A stretch of DNA of 64,000 nt from Paramacrobiotus metropolitanus. Lineage: Eukaryota > Tardigrada > Eutardigrada > Parachela > Macrobiotidae. The position numbers and the translations under genes were made by a program. Of this stretch, positions 11,639 through 24,145 are shown piece after piece. Each line of letters begins with the position of its first letter. Position 1 is the stretch's first letter. The notes under the pieces are model-generated. The model saw nothing but the letters and a program-made list of their open reading frames with translations. It was not told the origin of the DNA and did not search any database. The stretch covers positions 620,001-684,000 of the forward strand of contig NW_026570276.1 in NCBI RefSeq assembly GCF_019649055.1. The letters run 5' to 3'.

Positions 11639-14600
11639 TCAGGCACAGCAATTTCTTTTCTTGTAGTACCAGAATGCACCGCCAATGATGAGAAATAACA
11701 CACCGAATGCGCAGCCGATGATGATGCCAGCGATATCCTTTTCGGTCAGAGCTAAAAATTTGGGAGAACTCTTTAAAATGAACGTAAGCGTTAGGTCACG
11801 TCTCCAGTGCACCCATTTCATCGAGTCGAATTGGCTCCATACAGTCCCTTGCCCATAGTGCAACCTATTCCCCCATCCCTTGTTGCCTGTTATGCGCGTT
11901 GCAGCAGATGTCGCTTTTCGACAGGCGTGCAACCTTCCACGGTTTACAGTTAAGTCACTCGTGGATTTCCAGGGTGATGAGACATGAGTGCATTGGCGAC
12001 ATGATTTATCGCCATCTCGTGGGGTTACAAAAGGGAAGAAGAACATTTGAAAATGGGCAATTCCGGTCTGTCACATACGTCAACACATGAAACCCCGTAA
12101 AATTTGCCATCGTGCTCAGCGCTAAATATGCATTAGCTGTACCTTTACGTGCTCATTACACGGACAGGCTTGTACATAAAATTAATAGTATTATGCAACA
12201 TGTATGTATGACATTGTCCGGAAATTTTCATAATCACTTCGTTCTACACAAGTCTCACCATCTCAAAAACAAAGGGGTGGCTTTGCATGGCTACATATAG
12301 CTCACAAATGTTCAATCAGAACTTCTAATGCACTGGAAAGATTCGTCGTTACCCCTCTGCTGCATATCAAGTGAACTTTCCAAACCACATGTACAAGCCT
12401 AAAATTTAAAATAGGGCGACGAGGATGACATAGCATCCAGGTTCGATTAAAAGAACCTCGTAACTGCGCGCCAAAATGCGGAATTACTGCTGCGGCAGGC
12501 AAATCGAATGTGAAAGAACGCAAACCTAGAGGCAGCGAGCCGCTTCGCTCTGGATACGAAGAATGAAGCGGTGAAATTATTCGTTGCGTGTATGATTATA
12601 CCTTCCTCAAATATCCAACCTGTGTTAACAGTTTTATAAAAGCGCTAGTTAGGAAACAACATTGAAAAGGCTTAGAAAAGGCGATGTGTTAACGGCGATT
12701 TATTTTTTTAATGGCAAAGGCTTTTTGACACGGTATTTTCAACGATAAAATAATTGGAACATACAGGGTTCTGCGGCGGTAAAGGTAAACTTGGCCGAAA
12801 CCCGATTTATGCGCACTAAGCGCTGCTTGATGGATGACCCGATGGATCATGGTTGTGCTGCTGTATCGTACACTTTTTGTTGAATTTATTAATGAATTTT
12901 GAAATCGGTAACTGCCGTTCCACCTGTTTATTTCTACATTCATCAAAGTCGCATACCGCACTCTTTATTGAAGCTGTGAGTTATATTACAGAATAAATTA
13001 AGAAATAGTAAAGTGCTTTCCATTAGCACTAGAAGCAAAGCCGAAACGGCCGAAATTCAGCTTTACGGGATCTTGCTGTAACCGGGGGGATTCCTGTCTC
13101 ATGTATTAGTATGTACGAGTATGTGCTTGGTTGTCCCGCCTCTTGTATTTCCTGTTCCTGTACGAGCGGTTCAGTATATATAGCGATGTATTCCCTGCGG
13201 TATCTTCAGTCGTTGGGTTAGCAATATTTCGAGCAGTATCAGCCGGTTCCGTCGCCCGTTATACTTGGAGTCGCATACCGAGAACGAAAATTTTTTTCAA
13301 GTCGATAGTTTCAGTGCCCTTTATTTTTTACCACCGCTACCCCTCCGCCTCCCTGTTTCGACAGGTAAGTCCTTATGTATCGCGTCCAATTTTTTTTCCC
13401 AAAAAGAACAATTTTAACTATTACCGATCCTAATACTGTTTTCAAATTCCGTAACGCGCCATTTTTTAAGAAATTTAATTAACGATCGTATAGTCAACTT
13501 TCCGCAGTTAGCAGGCTGTCTGCAATAATTAATAAGTACTAATTACCAGCAAGTCAATATCATGGCTATAGACCCGCAAGCACTGCAGAATATTCTTAAC
13601 ACCGTTAATGCCACTGCCGCTCAGCAGAATGCAACTTTACAGCAAAGCCTGCAAAATAACGCAACCGCTCATCAGAATTTGCTAAATTTTTAAATAATCA
13701 AAATGTCGCTGCAGTTACCCGCATAACATCTCTGGAATTGGGTGATTTGCCGAAATTTGGTGGTTTTTCTTACGAAGACGCCCAGGACTTTTTAACACAG
13801 TTTGAGACGATGGCAGTTGCTAATAATTTTACACCAGCTAACAGAATTCAACATTTTGCGGTCTGTTTGAGGAACAACGCTCTTCGCTGGTATACCGCAG
13901 AACCAGCAGGTATCACATGGCCAGACCTTCGATCCCATTTTTTAACAGCTTTTGGAAAAACCCATTTTGAACTCGATCTCATGAATGAAGGTTGCCGTAC
14001 ACTAGCATTTACAGATCCTCGTACTTTTGTCCATCGTGTCCTTGATTACGTGGAAGCCACTAATCCCGCAGCTACCGAAGCAGAAAAAACAGTTCGTCTC
14101 TTCGAAGCCTTGCCTCTTGAATTTAAACCGGCATTCGTGCTAACAGCCCCAGAACCGTAGCTGATTTTTTGAATCGTTTACGTGATGTGTCCGTTAAGCA
14201 ACAATACAAGCTCGCGATGCAGAATCAAAATTCGTCATACCAGGCGTCCAATAATGTTACAGATCAGTCAAATCTCTTGTCGCTATACAGCCAACCGACA
14301 GCGCCCAGCTCTAATCAGATAGAGATTGTCGCTCATAACCTGATGAAAGGTTTGGATGAAAGACTAAAGCATCTTGCTGAACAAATAAAGTGTTTACAGG
14401 AGAATAACGAATCACAGGGCAGTTACGATCTTTCTCAGAATTACTTAACGGGTAATGCGAACCGGTCAACCCTTCGACTCACCGATGCGCCAGGCCAGGT
14501 TAATGGATGTTCTAATTGCGGTAACTATGATCATCTTTCGTATGCTTGCCCGTTTGGAGGTGGCCACTCTACGCAGGCACAGTATGCACAGGCAGAACAA

Positions 14601-17600
14601 GATTCTGAAGATCGTTATCTGATGTCATTCGGTGTGACACAGCATCCGCCAACGACGCAGCAACTGGCTTTTAACACACCCGGTAAATTACCATCTCAGG
14701 CGCAGCAGTTTAGGTCTGCAAAATCTCAGGTCACCGGTAGTGCACAATCGGCGTATTCGAGATGGCAGACTTAACTTTTCTGGTCTAACTGTCATTCGTA
14801 CGTGAAAATTCGTTTCGGTATTGTAAACTTATGTGCTCTTGAAACTTTTGTTGGTATTTGAATATTGGTTTTTATTAGTGATGCCTGCCCGTTGATTTTG
14901 AAGGCTGCAGCAGTATTTATTGTTATTGAGGAAAGGGCAGATGAGTGAGAAAATCTTTGAGATTGACAGCGCTGATTCGCTGAAATATTAGATTTGTTTG
15001 ATGCTGGCCAGATGTGAAAAGCCTCGCGGTGGTAACGGTAATGGTTAATGTCAGTGTAATGTGCAGAAATCGATTTGGGATATATTTGAATTGTTTTCGC
15101 ATATGCGCAGCACAGCTTAAATCTTATCTATCATTAATTTTCCGCCGCCGGTTCGGCTAATGACATAAAATGCCAGATGTTGTCGTCTTCTTTTTGCGCA
15201 GTCAAAGGTCGTTAATGTCAACTTAAATTACAAAATTTTCAATAAAATCATCGAAACCAGATGTACCATCATTTAAAGTTAAAAATAAATTTCAACCCTT
15301 TGATTTCAACGAAAATACGATCATAAATCTTAATATCAGCGCGCACAACACATGACGGCATACTTGGCACAAAAACATAAATATTATTATTCGAAATTCC
15401 CATTTATTGGTACGGTTGTCTTATGCTACGGCAATATGCGCACTGATTTTGGGTACATACAATTATGAAAGTTCGCATCGACTGTAAAAATATAACTGAT
15501 TGGTTCGATTTTGAGATTGTGCAAAGTGTATGGTAATAATAACGCGCGCTTTAATGTAAAAAATAATTCCGCCGAACAGAAGACGCAGCTTGATAACCAC
15601 TGTATACCACGGCAGCTCAAGTAAGTATTTGTGTTAAATCGAATCATGCTAATTACGCAAAATGAAATTAAAGTAGATCTACGAAATTAAGAAGATCACT
15701 AAAAATTTATGAAAAAAGGCTTTGCACGAGCAAATCTATTTATATTCGCACATATACGGGTGCGTGCTATAAACGCCCATCCTTGTTTTGTTGCGTCGTA
15801 ATCTATTTTTTCGATCATATAGACGGGCCACGGCTATAAACGCCTGCCCTTGTCCGTGCCCTCTGTTTCTATTGTAATTGTGTTGTCATCCAGGTGCGCC
15901 TATAAACGGTCCCTGTTGGTCTGATTACAGTAATAAAGCCCTCGAGATCCTAATAATTAAATGCGTAACATGTCAGCAAGTCGTGTGACTCGAAAAACAA
16001 ACGATCGCATCATTCAGAACAGTAAACAGCTGTTGGGATTTTGATTACGCAACCGAGCTCGCCTGTTGGTAGACTATCACAACAACTGCTGCACAGCGCT
16101 TCTGAGTGTAAGTATTTCATTTAGTTCCAATTTAAAAAGTATAATAAAAATTCATATGTATATATTTTATGCGCATATTGCGGTAAGGAAAAATGGGTGT
16201 CCCTTCCTTAGTACGGGTATAACAAAATTTTTGTTCTGAAGTCATGCATTGTTTGTTGTTCTGCTGATATTGTTTTGGACTTGACTTTGAGTCTGCAAAT
16301 AACTTTCATAAAACTGCAGATGGCGACAATATAAGTAATTATCAACGTGCTTTTCAACGTTTTTTTGTACTTGTTTCGTTAATTTATATGTCATAGCGTA
16401 AAAGCGTACACCTTTTTCAGTAACTGAAGAACAGCAATCTTAACAGAGAGTACTGTCACTTCCGTAATATTAACAGTATGCATCTTTTTTCATTTCTTGT
16501 CACTCGTGATTTTGTTAGCAGCTAACGTTTGTCACATCTTGTCCCATATTTCAAGTTTTTTTAAATCTTGGTTTTGCCAATCGCTTATCTTTTTCATCCG
16601 GTCGTACTATTCTCAGCAATTCTGTATAGCCAGAACAGGGAAGATCATTGCATTCGCTGGATATTCATTTTGCATTTGGCCCGATGAAGCACCTCTCGAT
16701 TTTATTAGGAAAGTAACTTTGGCCCGATTCTCTCCCCGCTCTATCTTTTCTCTTGTTCACGCCTCACCAGTTCTCATGCGTCTATGCATACCCGTCGCTT
16801 CACTCCATATAAACAGAGAGCACATGTTACCTCTTGCTCCTATCATCCTGTCTGCACTGCTGATCCTCATAACTATGTCTTGCCAATTATCACACGAATT
16901 CACCCCATTGTAATGCGCTCGCTTTACGCAGTATTGCTCTCGTGCCTTTGTCTCTCCCCATCTCATCCGCATTGTCCTCTTACCTCATTTCATGCGCATT
17001 GTCCCTTATCTCGCTCCAGTCATTGTACATTCATGAATCATTGTCGCATTGTTAAGTCATACACTAATCGCATCGCTAATCATTGTCGCATTGTTAAGTC
17101 TAATTGCAATGTCATACACTTCACTGACTGTAAAATTTGGCGAGGATTTTGTTAAAGGTTGCGTTTCGGGAATATCCGATTTGTTTTGCGGCAATTGCAA
17201 TAATTGAATCCTTGAATTAAATTAGCGCGTTAACTCAAAATTACGAACAAAATATTTGTAAATATAAGTAGGGTTACGTCAATGTGTGTTCGAGTTTTTC
17301 AGAACCAGAAGTTTGTAATGGTTTTCTACTGGTGTACTAACGTCGTGGACATCGATATTACACTTCCTTTCCCAAGACCATTATGAACCCCGATGTCGCA
17401 TGTCTGTGAGGACTAAGTGGTCATTCTTCAATGTCGGATGGATCGTCGGACGGATACAGCAACTATCGTCCTACTTGGAACGCTTCGAATCATATTTGCC
17501 CTATTTACATATTAATTTATTACTAATGTTTTCGAACTAAATCTACGTTTTGTACTCCCAAAAAAATCTGACCGTGATTTCTCTAATTTTGTAAGCTTTA

Positions 17601-20600
17601 AATTTTCTTTTGTATATGTTTTTTTTGTTTGTTTTTTTCTGAAAACATTCTGTTTTCAGTTTGGTAAGAGGGGAGTGTAACGGGGGGATTCCTGTCTCAT
17701 GTATTAGTATGTACGAGTATGTGCTTGGTTGTCCCGCCTCTTGTATTTCCTGTTCCTGTACGAGCGGTTCAGTATATATAGCGATGTATTCCCTGCGGTA
17801 TCTTCAGTCGTTGGGTTAGCAATATTTCGAGCAGTATAAGCCGGTTCCGTTGCCCGTTATATTGCGTTACGCTATTCGTTAACCTACACATTGGATACTG
17901 GTTGGGCAGTTACTATAAAGTACAATAAGGCTCATTGCAAACCGTTATTGTACAAAATAATCCTAAGATTTAGTGCAGGGCGCACTAGATTTCATTATAC
18001 AGCACTAAAGCTAAGTAGTTCGCAGTACAGTTTATTGTACAGTACAGTACAGTACAGTACAGTACAGTACAGTACAGTACAGTACAGTACAGTACAGTCT
18101 GTACAGTACAGTTCAGTACAGTACAGTACAGTACAGTTAAGAGTACAGCACCGTTCTGTACAGTACAGTACAGTACAGTACAGTACAATACAGTACAGTA
18201 CAGTACAGTACAGTACAGTACAGTACAGTACAGTACAGTACAGTACAGTACAGTACAGTCTGTACAGTACAGTTCAGTACAGTACAGTAGAGTACAGTAC
18301 AGTTAAGAGTACAGCACCGTTCTGTACAGTACAGTACAGTACAGTACAGTACAGTACAGTACAGTACAGTACAATACAGTACAGTACAGTACAGTACAGT
18401 ACAGTACAGTACAGTACAGTACAGTACAGTATACAGTACAGTACAGTACAGTACAGTCTGTACAGTACAGTTCAGTACAGTACAGTAGAGTACAGTACAG
18501 TTAAGAGTACAGCACCGTTCTGTACAGTACAGTACAGTACAGTACAGTACAGTACAATACAGTACAGTACAGTACAGTACAGTACAGTACAGTACAGTAC
18601 AGTACAGTACAGTACAGTACAGTACAGTACAGTACAGTACAGTACAGTACAGTACAGTACAGTACAGTACAGTACAGTACAGTACAGTACAGTACAGTAC
18701 AGTACAGTACAGTACAGTACAGTTTAAGTACATGACAATAGTTTAAGTGCCTTAATGCGCGGGATGACGGACACGAAGCTCCGTACTCCTTATTCTAGAA
18801 CATAGAGGACCTTTGCTTTACTTTGGTCGAAAATCATTGGTTGATTGTATGTAACGGAAGCCCTTTATTGCATCGATATCAAACCTTAATTTTTAGCGGC
18901 TAATTATCACATAATCTCGTACCGCAAGCACCGCAACTATAGGGTGGATTGTAACCGATGTCGTCGTAGTAATGACTGGGGCACGTGATGCGACCACCTC
19001 GATCGCAGGCGATATCCCGGTGAACATATGCGTTTAACGCTTTACACCATACTCCTCCAGTCGGACTATTGTCGTCTGCACAAAAAAAATTGATTAGTCA
19101 GTACTAATAGTATAATTATTATAGTACTGGTGAGTGCTGGCCTTTATAGGTACTTGTACAGATAAATCCGGTCTCAAACCGATCACTGTCTCGAATGACT
19201 ACGAACACCAACATGAAGACTGGGGTTACTCGGAAGCGTAGCCCGTCTGAATCGTTTTCGCAGCATGCACTGTTTGACTCACTTTGACTGGTTACTCGTA
19301 CGAACAAAATTCCAAAAACTTGTTGAAACCGGATTTAACGTAAATAATCCTCCTGTGTGTGAGAAATGGCCTACCGCTCAGTACAGCGTAGTCGATCTCA
19401 AGTTGGTTGCGACTGGAATTACTCCCATCACCAATGTACTCGATTCGCAGGTGCGTTTTATACGAGATGATGCGGGTTTTCAGGTTAGCCACAGAGGGAC
19501 AATACGAGCCTGTTCTACGGTGGCCGCCGGGGATGCGCTTTACCACTGCCCAATCCTGGGCATTGTCCGTTTGGAGAATATGCAGCTCAGCTCCTTTGGA
19601 AATGATCGATTTTCTGCCAATTCATGCATACCGTAAATTTTTGCTCATTCTGGAACAAGTCTAGGTACAGGTTTTACACCATACTCCATTGGTTGTTTTC
19701 ACAGATCATCATTAACCTTTTAAAATGATCACCCTTTTAAAACCAACCAACTTTGGCAGTTTCAAATATCACGAGGGTAGTTACTAGTTTGGGGACAGCC
19801 ACATTACCACGGATTCAACTAGTCGCAGGAAAATTGTTCGCCGAAATTTTGCCGCAGTTCCATCTCGTCGCGCGAGGTTTCGTCGCCTAATATTAGGACA
19901 TTTTGCCGCGAGACATTTCTTCACGAGGCCGTTTCGAGTACGATACGTTTTGCCTCATGTCCGTCTCAACGAAAAGGCATGGCATTTAAAAGACAAATTT
20001 TCATTAAGTTTATTAAAACACTCAGTAATTTTAAACCTAAAAAACCCAAGAAAGCCTAAGAAAAACCGGAGAAAACCTAAGATACCTAAAAATTTTAACA
20101 AACCTGAACAAATCTAATAAAACCCGCGAAAAAAAACATGAAAATCTAGACAAAAAACTGTGACAACTAAGGTATCAAATTCGATTGCGGCGAATTAGTT
20201 GCGGTGTTTGATATGTAAGCCCCTCTCAGGAACGGGTGAACACTGTAACAGCGAAAAAGAAAAACTCATGGCTTGAGCCATTTAAGATACTACGACGCTC
20301 TACGCAATTCGAATAACGTAACTGTTGTTCAAGGAAGGACGGAGTTTTTAGTAGTTTTTCGAGCAAAGTGTGTTCTCGCTGACTGCATGCACTATAACAC
20401 AGTACTGTTGTACTACAGATACATTGCAATCCAATACTTTGGTTATCTGCGAGACCTATGTACTGCTCGCATACAGAGGTCATTCGTCGCTGAAACAGCC
20501 TCGTCCAAACTATAAACTTACTTGATATTAATGTACCAAGTGGGCGTCGGGGTGCAGTTTGTGGCGGCAATGCTCATGAGGATGTCGACAGTACATCTTC

Positions 20601-20702
20601 CAGAGGGAACAGTACTGTACAGCATAGTCCCGGCGATTATGGTAGACATGCCATAAGGACAACCGAGCTCCACGATCTGACCACATTTTTGGTCCATCTC
20701 AA
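11639..20702 (-). CDS. type I membrane protein, copy A (partial model, split by a 7-kb gap)
   Basis: Three minus-strand exons match copy B exon for exon: 20522-20702 (phase 1 in, phase 2 out; VELGCPYGMS), 19375-19613 (ends in phase 1; DNAQDWAVVKRIPGG, YIGDGSNSS) and 18923-19075 (GGVWCKALNAYVHRDIAC, CGACG). The acceptor before exon 3 and the donor after exon 4 fall at the same codons as in copy B. The matching last exon, a membrane anchor with a basic tail (GCAFGVLFLIIGG, YYKKRNCCA), is at 11639-11751. It begins in the phase required by the exon 4 donor. If joined, the intron (11752-18922) holds an LTR element and a satellite. If not joined, exon 4 runs to a stop soon after and would make a secreted form. 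No signal-peptide exon was found upstream of 20702. Function is not recognised. Confidence 0.55.
11752..13072. other. left part of the putative large intron of copy A
   Basis: No gene recognised. Open frames at 11899-12300 and 12302-12961 have no domain similarity that I can see. The minus frame that runs into the membrane exon at 11751 is intron read-through, because the acceptor TTTTTAG sits right at the start of the similarity to copy B. Confidence 0.4.
13077..13263 (+). repeat. left LTR
   Basis: 187 bases, differing from the right LTR by one extra C after TGTAAC and a few substitutions near the 3' end (GTATCAGCC against GTATAAGCC, GTCGCCC against GTTGCCC). It contains TATATATAGCG, a plausible TATA box. 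The close match between LTRs points to fairly recent insertion. Confidence 0.85.
13562..14774 (+). pseudogene. retroelement gag, broken by two frameshifts
   Basis: Three successive reading frames make up one gag-like gene: 13562 to about 13693 (Gln/Asn-rich start), 13738-14160 (capsid-like, with FLTQFETMA, NALRWYTAEP and WPDLRSHFLTAFG) and 14169-14774. The last has a zinc knuckle, CSNCGNYDHLSYAC, of the C-x2-C-x4-H-x4-C type. Frame changes occur near 13690 and near 14160. The capsid segment is typical of Ty3-type gag proteins. As it stands the gene cannot make a full gag. Confidence 0.8.
14775..17665. other. internal non-coding part of the LTR element
   Basis: 2.9 kb where pol would normally sit, but with no conserved pol motif in any frame. 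It has short repeats: CTATAAACG recurs at about 15768, 15835 and 15901, and CATTGTCGCATTGTTAAGTC occurs twice at about 17040 and 17084. The open frame at 16497-16913 is hydrophobic and not recognised. Confidence 0.5.
17676..17861 (+). repeat. right LTR
   Basis: 186 bases matching 13077-13263 almost throughout. It is preceded by a polypurine tract and followed by the TTGC target duplication, which defines the right end of the element. Confidence 0.85.
18020..18726. repeat. (GTACA)n satellite with higher-order repeats
   Basis: About 700 bases of the pentamer GTACA. The array is broken by a recurring variant block, TCTGTACAGTACAGTTCAG followed by TTAAGAGTACAGCACCGTTC. TCTGTAC occurs at 18098, 18259 and 18457; TTAAGAG at 18137, 18303 and 18501. 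This gives two higher-order periods of about 161-166 and 198 bases. The last 200 bases are a nearly pure array. Each unit contains the palindrome GTAC. Since five is not a multiple of three and the unit has no stop, long open frames appear on both strands; these are artefacts. Confidence 0.95.
19800..20225 (-). mobile_element. degenerate foldback-type element with CCTAAGAAA core
   Basis: The left part has units such as TTTTGCCGCAGTTCC, TTTTGCCGCGAGACATTTC and TTCGTCGC (19836-19930). The middle, 20030-20120, is a run of CCTAAGAAAACC-like repeats. The right part carries the inverse unit, GATTGCGGCGAATTAGTTGCGG. Arm motifs and core match the elements at 23318-24145 and 46000-46650, but here the core is in the opposite orientation and all parts are heavily diverged. 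Borders are approximate. Confidence 0.55.
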
Positions 20703-23317
20703 CTAGACACACGATTCCAGTGTACGGTAATGCAATATGAGGTCTCAAAATTAAGGGCCTTTTGCCGGTTCATAGCATATCAGTGTTACAGTGTAAGAGT
20801 ATATATGCACTAAACTATCGCTTTCGCACATTCCCAGGCACTTTCCCGTGTTTTATGACTTGTAGCTAAATGATCTGCCTGCAATAACGTGGAATCCATT
20901 TATGAGAGAATCAACCGGTTGGGAGTTAAGATTGAATATTCGAAAATGTCAAAACGGAAGCAGGTCCATCAGAAGCCGTATTGCGAACCGAACTTTTCCA
21001 AATTTTGCCTGGAACGGAATAAAAATGTCTATTTTGGTTCTCTGCTTTTTTCGAACCGGTTCTGTTTTTGTCCAAACGTTTAAAATGAACGTTAGGACAT
21101 TTAGAAAAAAGATATCTGGTTCGGTCAAAACCGGTCTCCACACTTGTGTGCTTTTTGAGTACAATGTGAAGATCGGTGAAAACCAGACTTCTGGTTAACC
21201 TGTCTGCGTTTGAACATTCTGCAGTTCTATTTCACTCACTTTTCCTTAGCCCGCACAATCGGGTCTCATAGCAGTTTTTACAAATATTCAGCTGCAGAAT
21301 GCCATTAAAACAGTTTGAAATTACACTGTTTTAAAGGGCACGGAAGTAAAAGTTCTCTTGCATGTGCTATGAACCGGCACGCTTCCCATAAAGCTTGTTA
21401 CGGCCGATAACAGCCCTCATCTGTGGAAGAAGAAAAGTTAGAAATCGCCAAATTGGCCAATCGTCTCGCGATTCGAAAAGCAAATATCGTGCAACAGTCT
21501 GTCGCCACAGAGATCAAACCCAAAGCGCCCACATTCGCACCACAGGATTTGAACAGAGAAGCGCTTTTACGGTATGCGCAATGTGCAGAAAAAAAGAAGT
21601 GTCTACCTTTTATAATTCGTTTTACATTCAATTGTACTCGGTGCACTCGATAAAATTATGCATCTGCTCTTACTGGTGGCAAAAGGATATGTTGCGACGG
21701 AGGAACATCGCAAAACAATTCCAAGAAACATCACGATGAAGCGCTGCATGTTTGCAAACTGGCACGATGCCAGTGAACTGGAAACAGGTTTTTCAAAATA
21801 AAGAAAATGTTGAAGTGTTGAAAAGACGAGATGTCTTTAAGATCCATGGTGGTGAGAGCTTTTCGCTAGTTGTCGGTTGACTGCCCGAGGAACTGAACAT
21901 ATTAATCTTTAAAGAAGGATATAATTACTATCCATGAAATAGACAATAATTAAATAGATTTTCAGGTAAGCACTGAAATAACAGCAGGGACGGCCGCTTA
22001 AATAAATAAAATGGTACACTAATTTTAAAGGTCCAGACGACTGTACGTATCCGAGTTTAAAAGCCACCAGAAATTTAATCGCTTTGCTGCACTGGGAGCC
22101 CCCTAGCGAGCGCTTGTTAGTAAGAGCCTGTCACTGAAATGTCAAGTCACAAGTGCCCTTGTTACGCTCACATGCAGATGAACAAATCAAAACCTCATGA
22201 AATGAACAAATCGGGATGGTCCGTTACACTGTGTGTTCAACAATTTCTTTCATGGGATCACGTGTGCTGTGGCACGAACTGAAAAGTATCTGTTTTATGC
22301 ATGAACTGGTGTTGACAAGAAACATCTGTACTTCAGTACAGTGATCGGAATTCCAGAAAGGTCGTTTAAGATGTAAAAATTTAATAAAGTTTATAAGCTG
22401 GTTACCGCACGTTACTGCAAGTAAGCATGTGCATCCACGACTCTTAATTCGACAGCAAGGAAAGTGCACCAATTGGTTTATTGGTCGAAAGTCGGTAGCG
22501 TTTATTGTTTTGTTAACAAGCTGTCCTGCCATTGCGGCATTGGGTCTTTTCTGCTTTTGGTAATTCAGAAAGTGAATCTATACAACGGAATCATCAGTAA
22601 AGGCTTAGTGATAAAATAAAGGTCTGAAACTGCATGTATTGATCGGAAAAAGAAACCCACTAACTATAATACGAGTACCAAAAACACATGCGAAACAACT
22701 TCAAGCTCTACTACTAATTATTTACTAATAATTATTTTAAGCAAGAACTATCTTACTTGGAATCATTATCAGGAACTTTGGAAGTATGTAGGTCTGAATG
22801 TGTTGAAATGGTCATAATTGTACATATTGTGAGAATGACCATACACAACAATTATATGCCGAAATGTCCTTTCCAGAATCAGCTTATGCAAGAATTCCGC
22901 TCTCTAAAATATCTATAGCAGATAAACTCTCTAGATAATTCTGCATTTCCTAAAACTACGGAAAGCCAGCATTTTGTGCTCGTCCTAAAATCGGTACTCG
23001 TCCAAAATGGTCCATTCGTGCATTTTGTAGCGAAATAATGACGTAGCGTTCGTTGTTGGTGCTCTATTAATGTGTTGTAAAAATAAATTCTTGAATTCCT
23101 GTAAGCCAGTTCAATAAGCAATGAAAGTAAGTGCTGGAGCTAGTTCCGTGCAGAAAGCATCTCTACATTTTCAAGTCTTATCATAAAATTGTTTAAAAAG
23201 CAATCCATTCCGGTACTGCACCAGTTGGCGCTTTATAACTTTTTGAGTCTTATTTCCCCCTTCCCCCATACACGTATCTCAAGAAACAGATGCTGCACTA
23301 CCAGTCTGGTGCCCCTT
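20703..23317. other. 2.6 kb without a supported gene
   Basis: Expected site of the missing first exon of copy A on the minus strand, but no signal peptide with a phase-1 donor was found. A short acidic/coiled frame on the plus strand (21423-21590, KLEIAKLANRLAIRKANIV) stops at a possible donor and could be an exon or relic; it has no partner. Nothing else stands out. Confidence 0.35.
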
Positions 23318-24145
23318 CCGCACTCGGACAATTGGGAGTGTGACATTTCGCCGCACTCAAACTCGACGCGCGACTTTTCGCCGCGAAGAAATTTCGCCGC
23401 CGGACATTCGGACGCTGGGACACTTCGGTTTGGGACATTATGCTTTGAGACATTTTATCTTTGCGACATTTCGACGGAAGAAGTCTGGTCTCGGACATTT
23501 CGTCTTGGGACTTTCCTCCGAACGATGGGACTAATCGCCGCAAAATAATTCACTGCGCTTAATTCTCACTAGATTTTCCGTTTTTTTAGGCTTCTTATTA
23601 GTTATTACTTGTTATTAGGTTTCTTAGTCTTTCCTAGACTTTCTTAGGTCTTCTTCTGCTTTCTTAGATTTCCTTAAGCTTCTTAGGTTTCTTAGGTTTA
23701 CTAGATTTATTAGATTACTTAGGTTTCTTAGGTTTTCTTAGGTTTCGTAGGTTTTCTTAGGCTTCTCAGATTTCTTAGGTTTCTTAGGTTTCTTAGGTTA
23801 CTTAGGTTTCTTAGGTTTTTCGGGCTTTTTGTGGGTGTCTTGGGTTTCTTAGGTTGTTCGTTTGGTTTTGTTTTTTAATTTTCCCTTTTTTGACTCTTTT
23901 ATTTAGCTTAGTAAATCATTTATCTGACAGGCGATATGTCGCGTCGTCGAGATATCCTTGCGGCGAAATTTCCTTGCGTCGAAGCAGCCATGCGACGGAA
24001 AGTCGCGCGGCGTAAAATCCTACCGACGAAATGTCCTGCGACGAAACGTTGCGCGGCGAGATTTCCTTGCGGTTAAATGTCTGCAACCAAAAGTTCTGCG
24101 ACTAATTGTCCGCGGCGAAATGTCGCGGTGCCGTGAGATTATCAG
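23318..24145 (+). mobile_element. foldback-type element with GACATTTCGCCGC arms and TTTCTTAGG core
   Basis: Left arm (23318-23550): repeated units of the form GACATTTCGCCGC, GACTTTTCGCCGCGAAG and GGACATTCGGACGC. Core (23580-23870): a long tract of TTTCTTAGG repeats. Right arm (23940-24145): the same units inverted, such as CGGCGAAATTTCC, GCGACGGAAAGTCGC and GCGGCGAAATGTCGCG. A second copy lies at 46000-46650, so the unit is mobile or was duplicated. No coding capacity is seen and its frames are repeat artefacts. Exact ends and target duplication were not resolved. Confidence 0.75.

Larger units (their letters stand above)
13073..17865 (+). mobile_element. gag-only LTR retroelement with 4-bp target duplication
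   Basis: Two near-identical direct repeats (13077-13263 and 17676-17861) begin TGTAAC and end GTTATA, and are flanked by the same 4 bases TTGC (13073-13076 and 17862-17865). Just inside the left repeat, TGGAGTCGCATACCGAGAA (from 13266) is placed like a tRNA primer-binding site. Just before the right repeat lies the purine tract AAGAGGGGAG (17666-17675). A broken gag lies at 13562-14774. I see no reverse transcriptase, RNase H or integrase in the remaining 2.9 kb, so the copy is non-autonomous. A 4-bp duplication and short LTRs fit a Ty3-type integrase acting in trans (inference). Confidence 0.85.

Noticed and set aside
11639-12046. 135-codon minus frame as one small membrane protein
   Set aside because: Similarity to copy B starts exactly after an acceptor (TTTTTAG) at 11751; the upstream part is intron read-through.
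16497-16913. 138-codon frame inside the LTR element as a possible env or pol remnant
   Set aside because: Hydrophobic but with no catalytic motif or envelope signature; no support beyond being open.
17891-18733. Long open frames on both strands (STVQY... and VLYCT... repeats)
   Set aside because: They are translations of the GTACA satellite; a stop-free 5-base unit gives open frames automatically.
21423-21653. Charged helical frame (EEEKLEIAKLANRLAIRK) as an exon
   Set aside because: Only one open stretch with a possible donor; no acceptor, partner exon or paralogue in the window.
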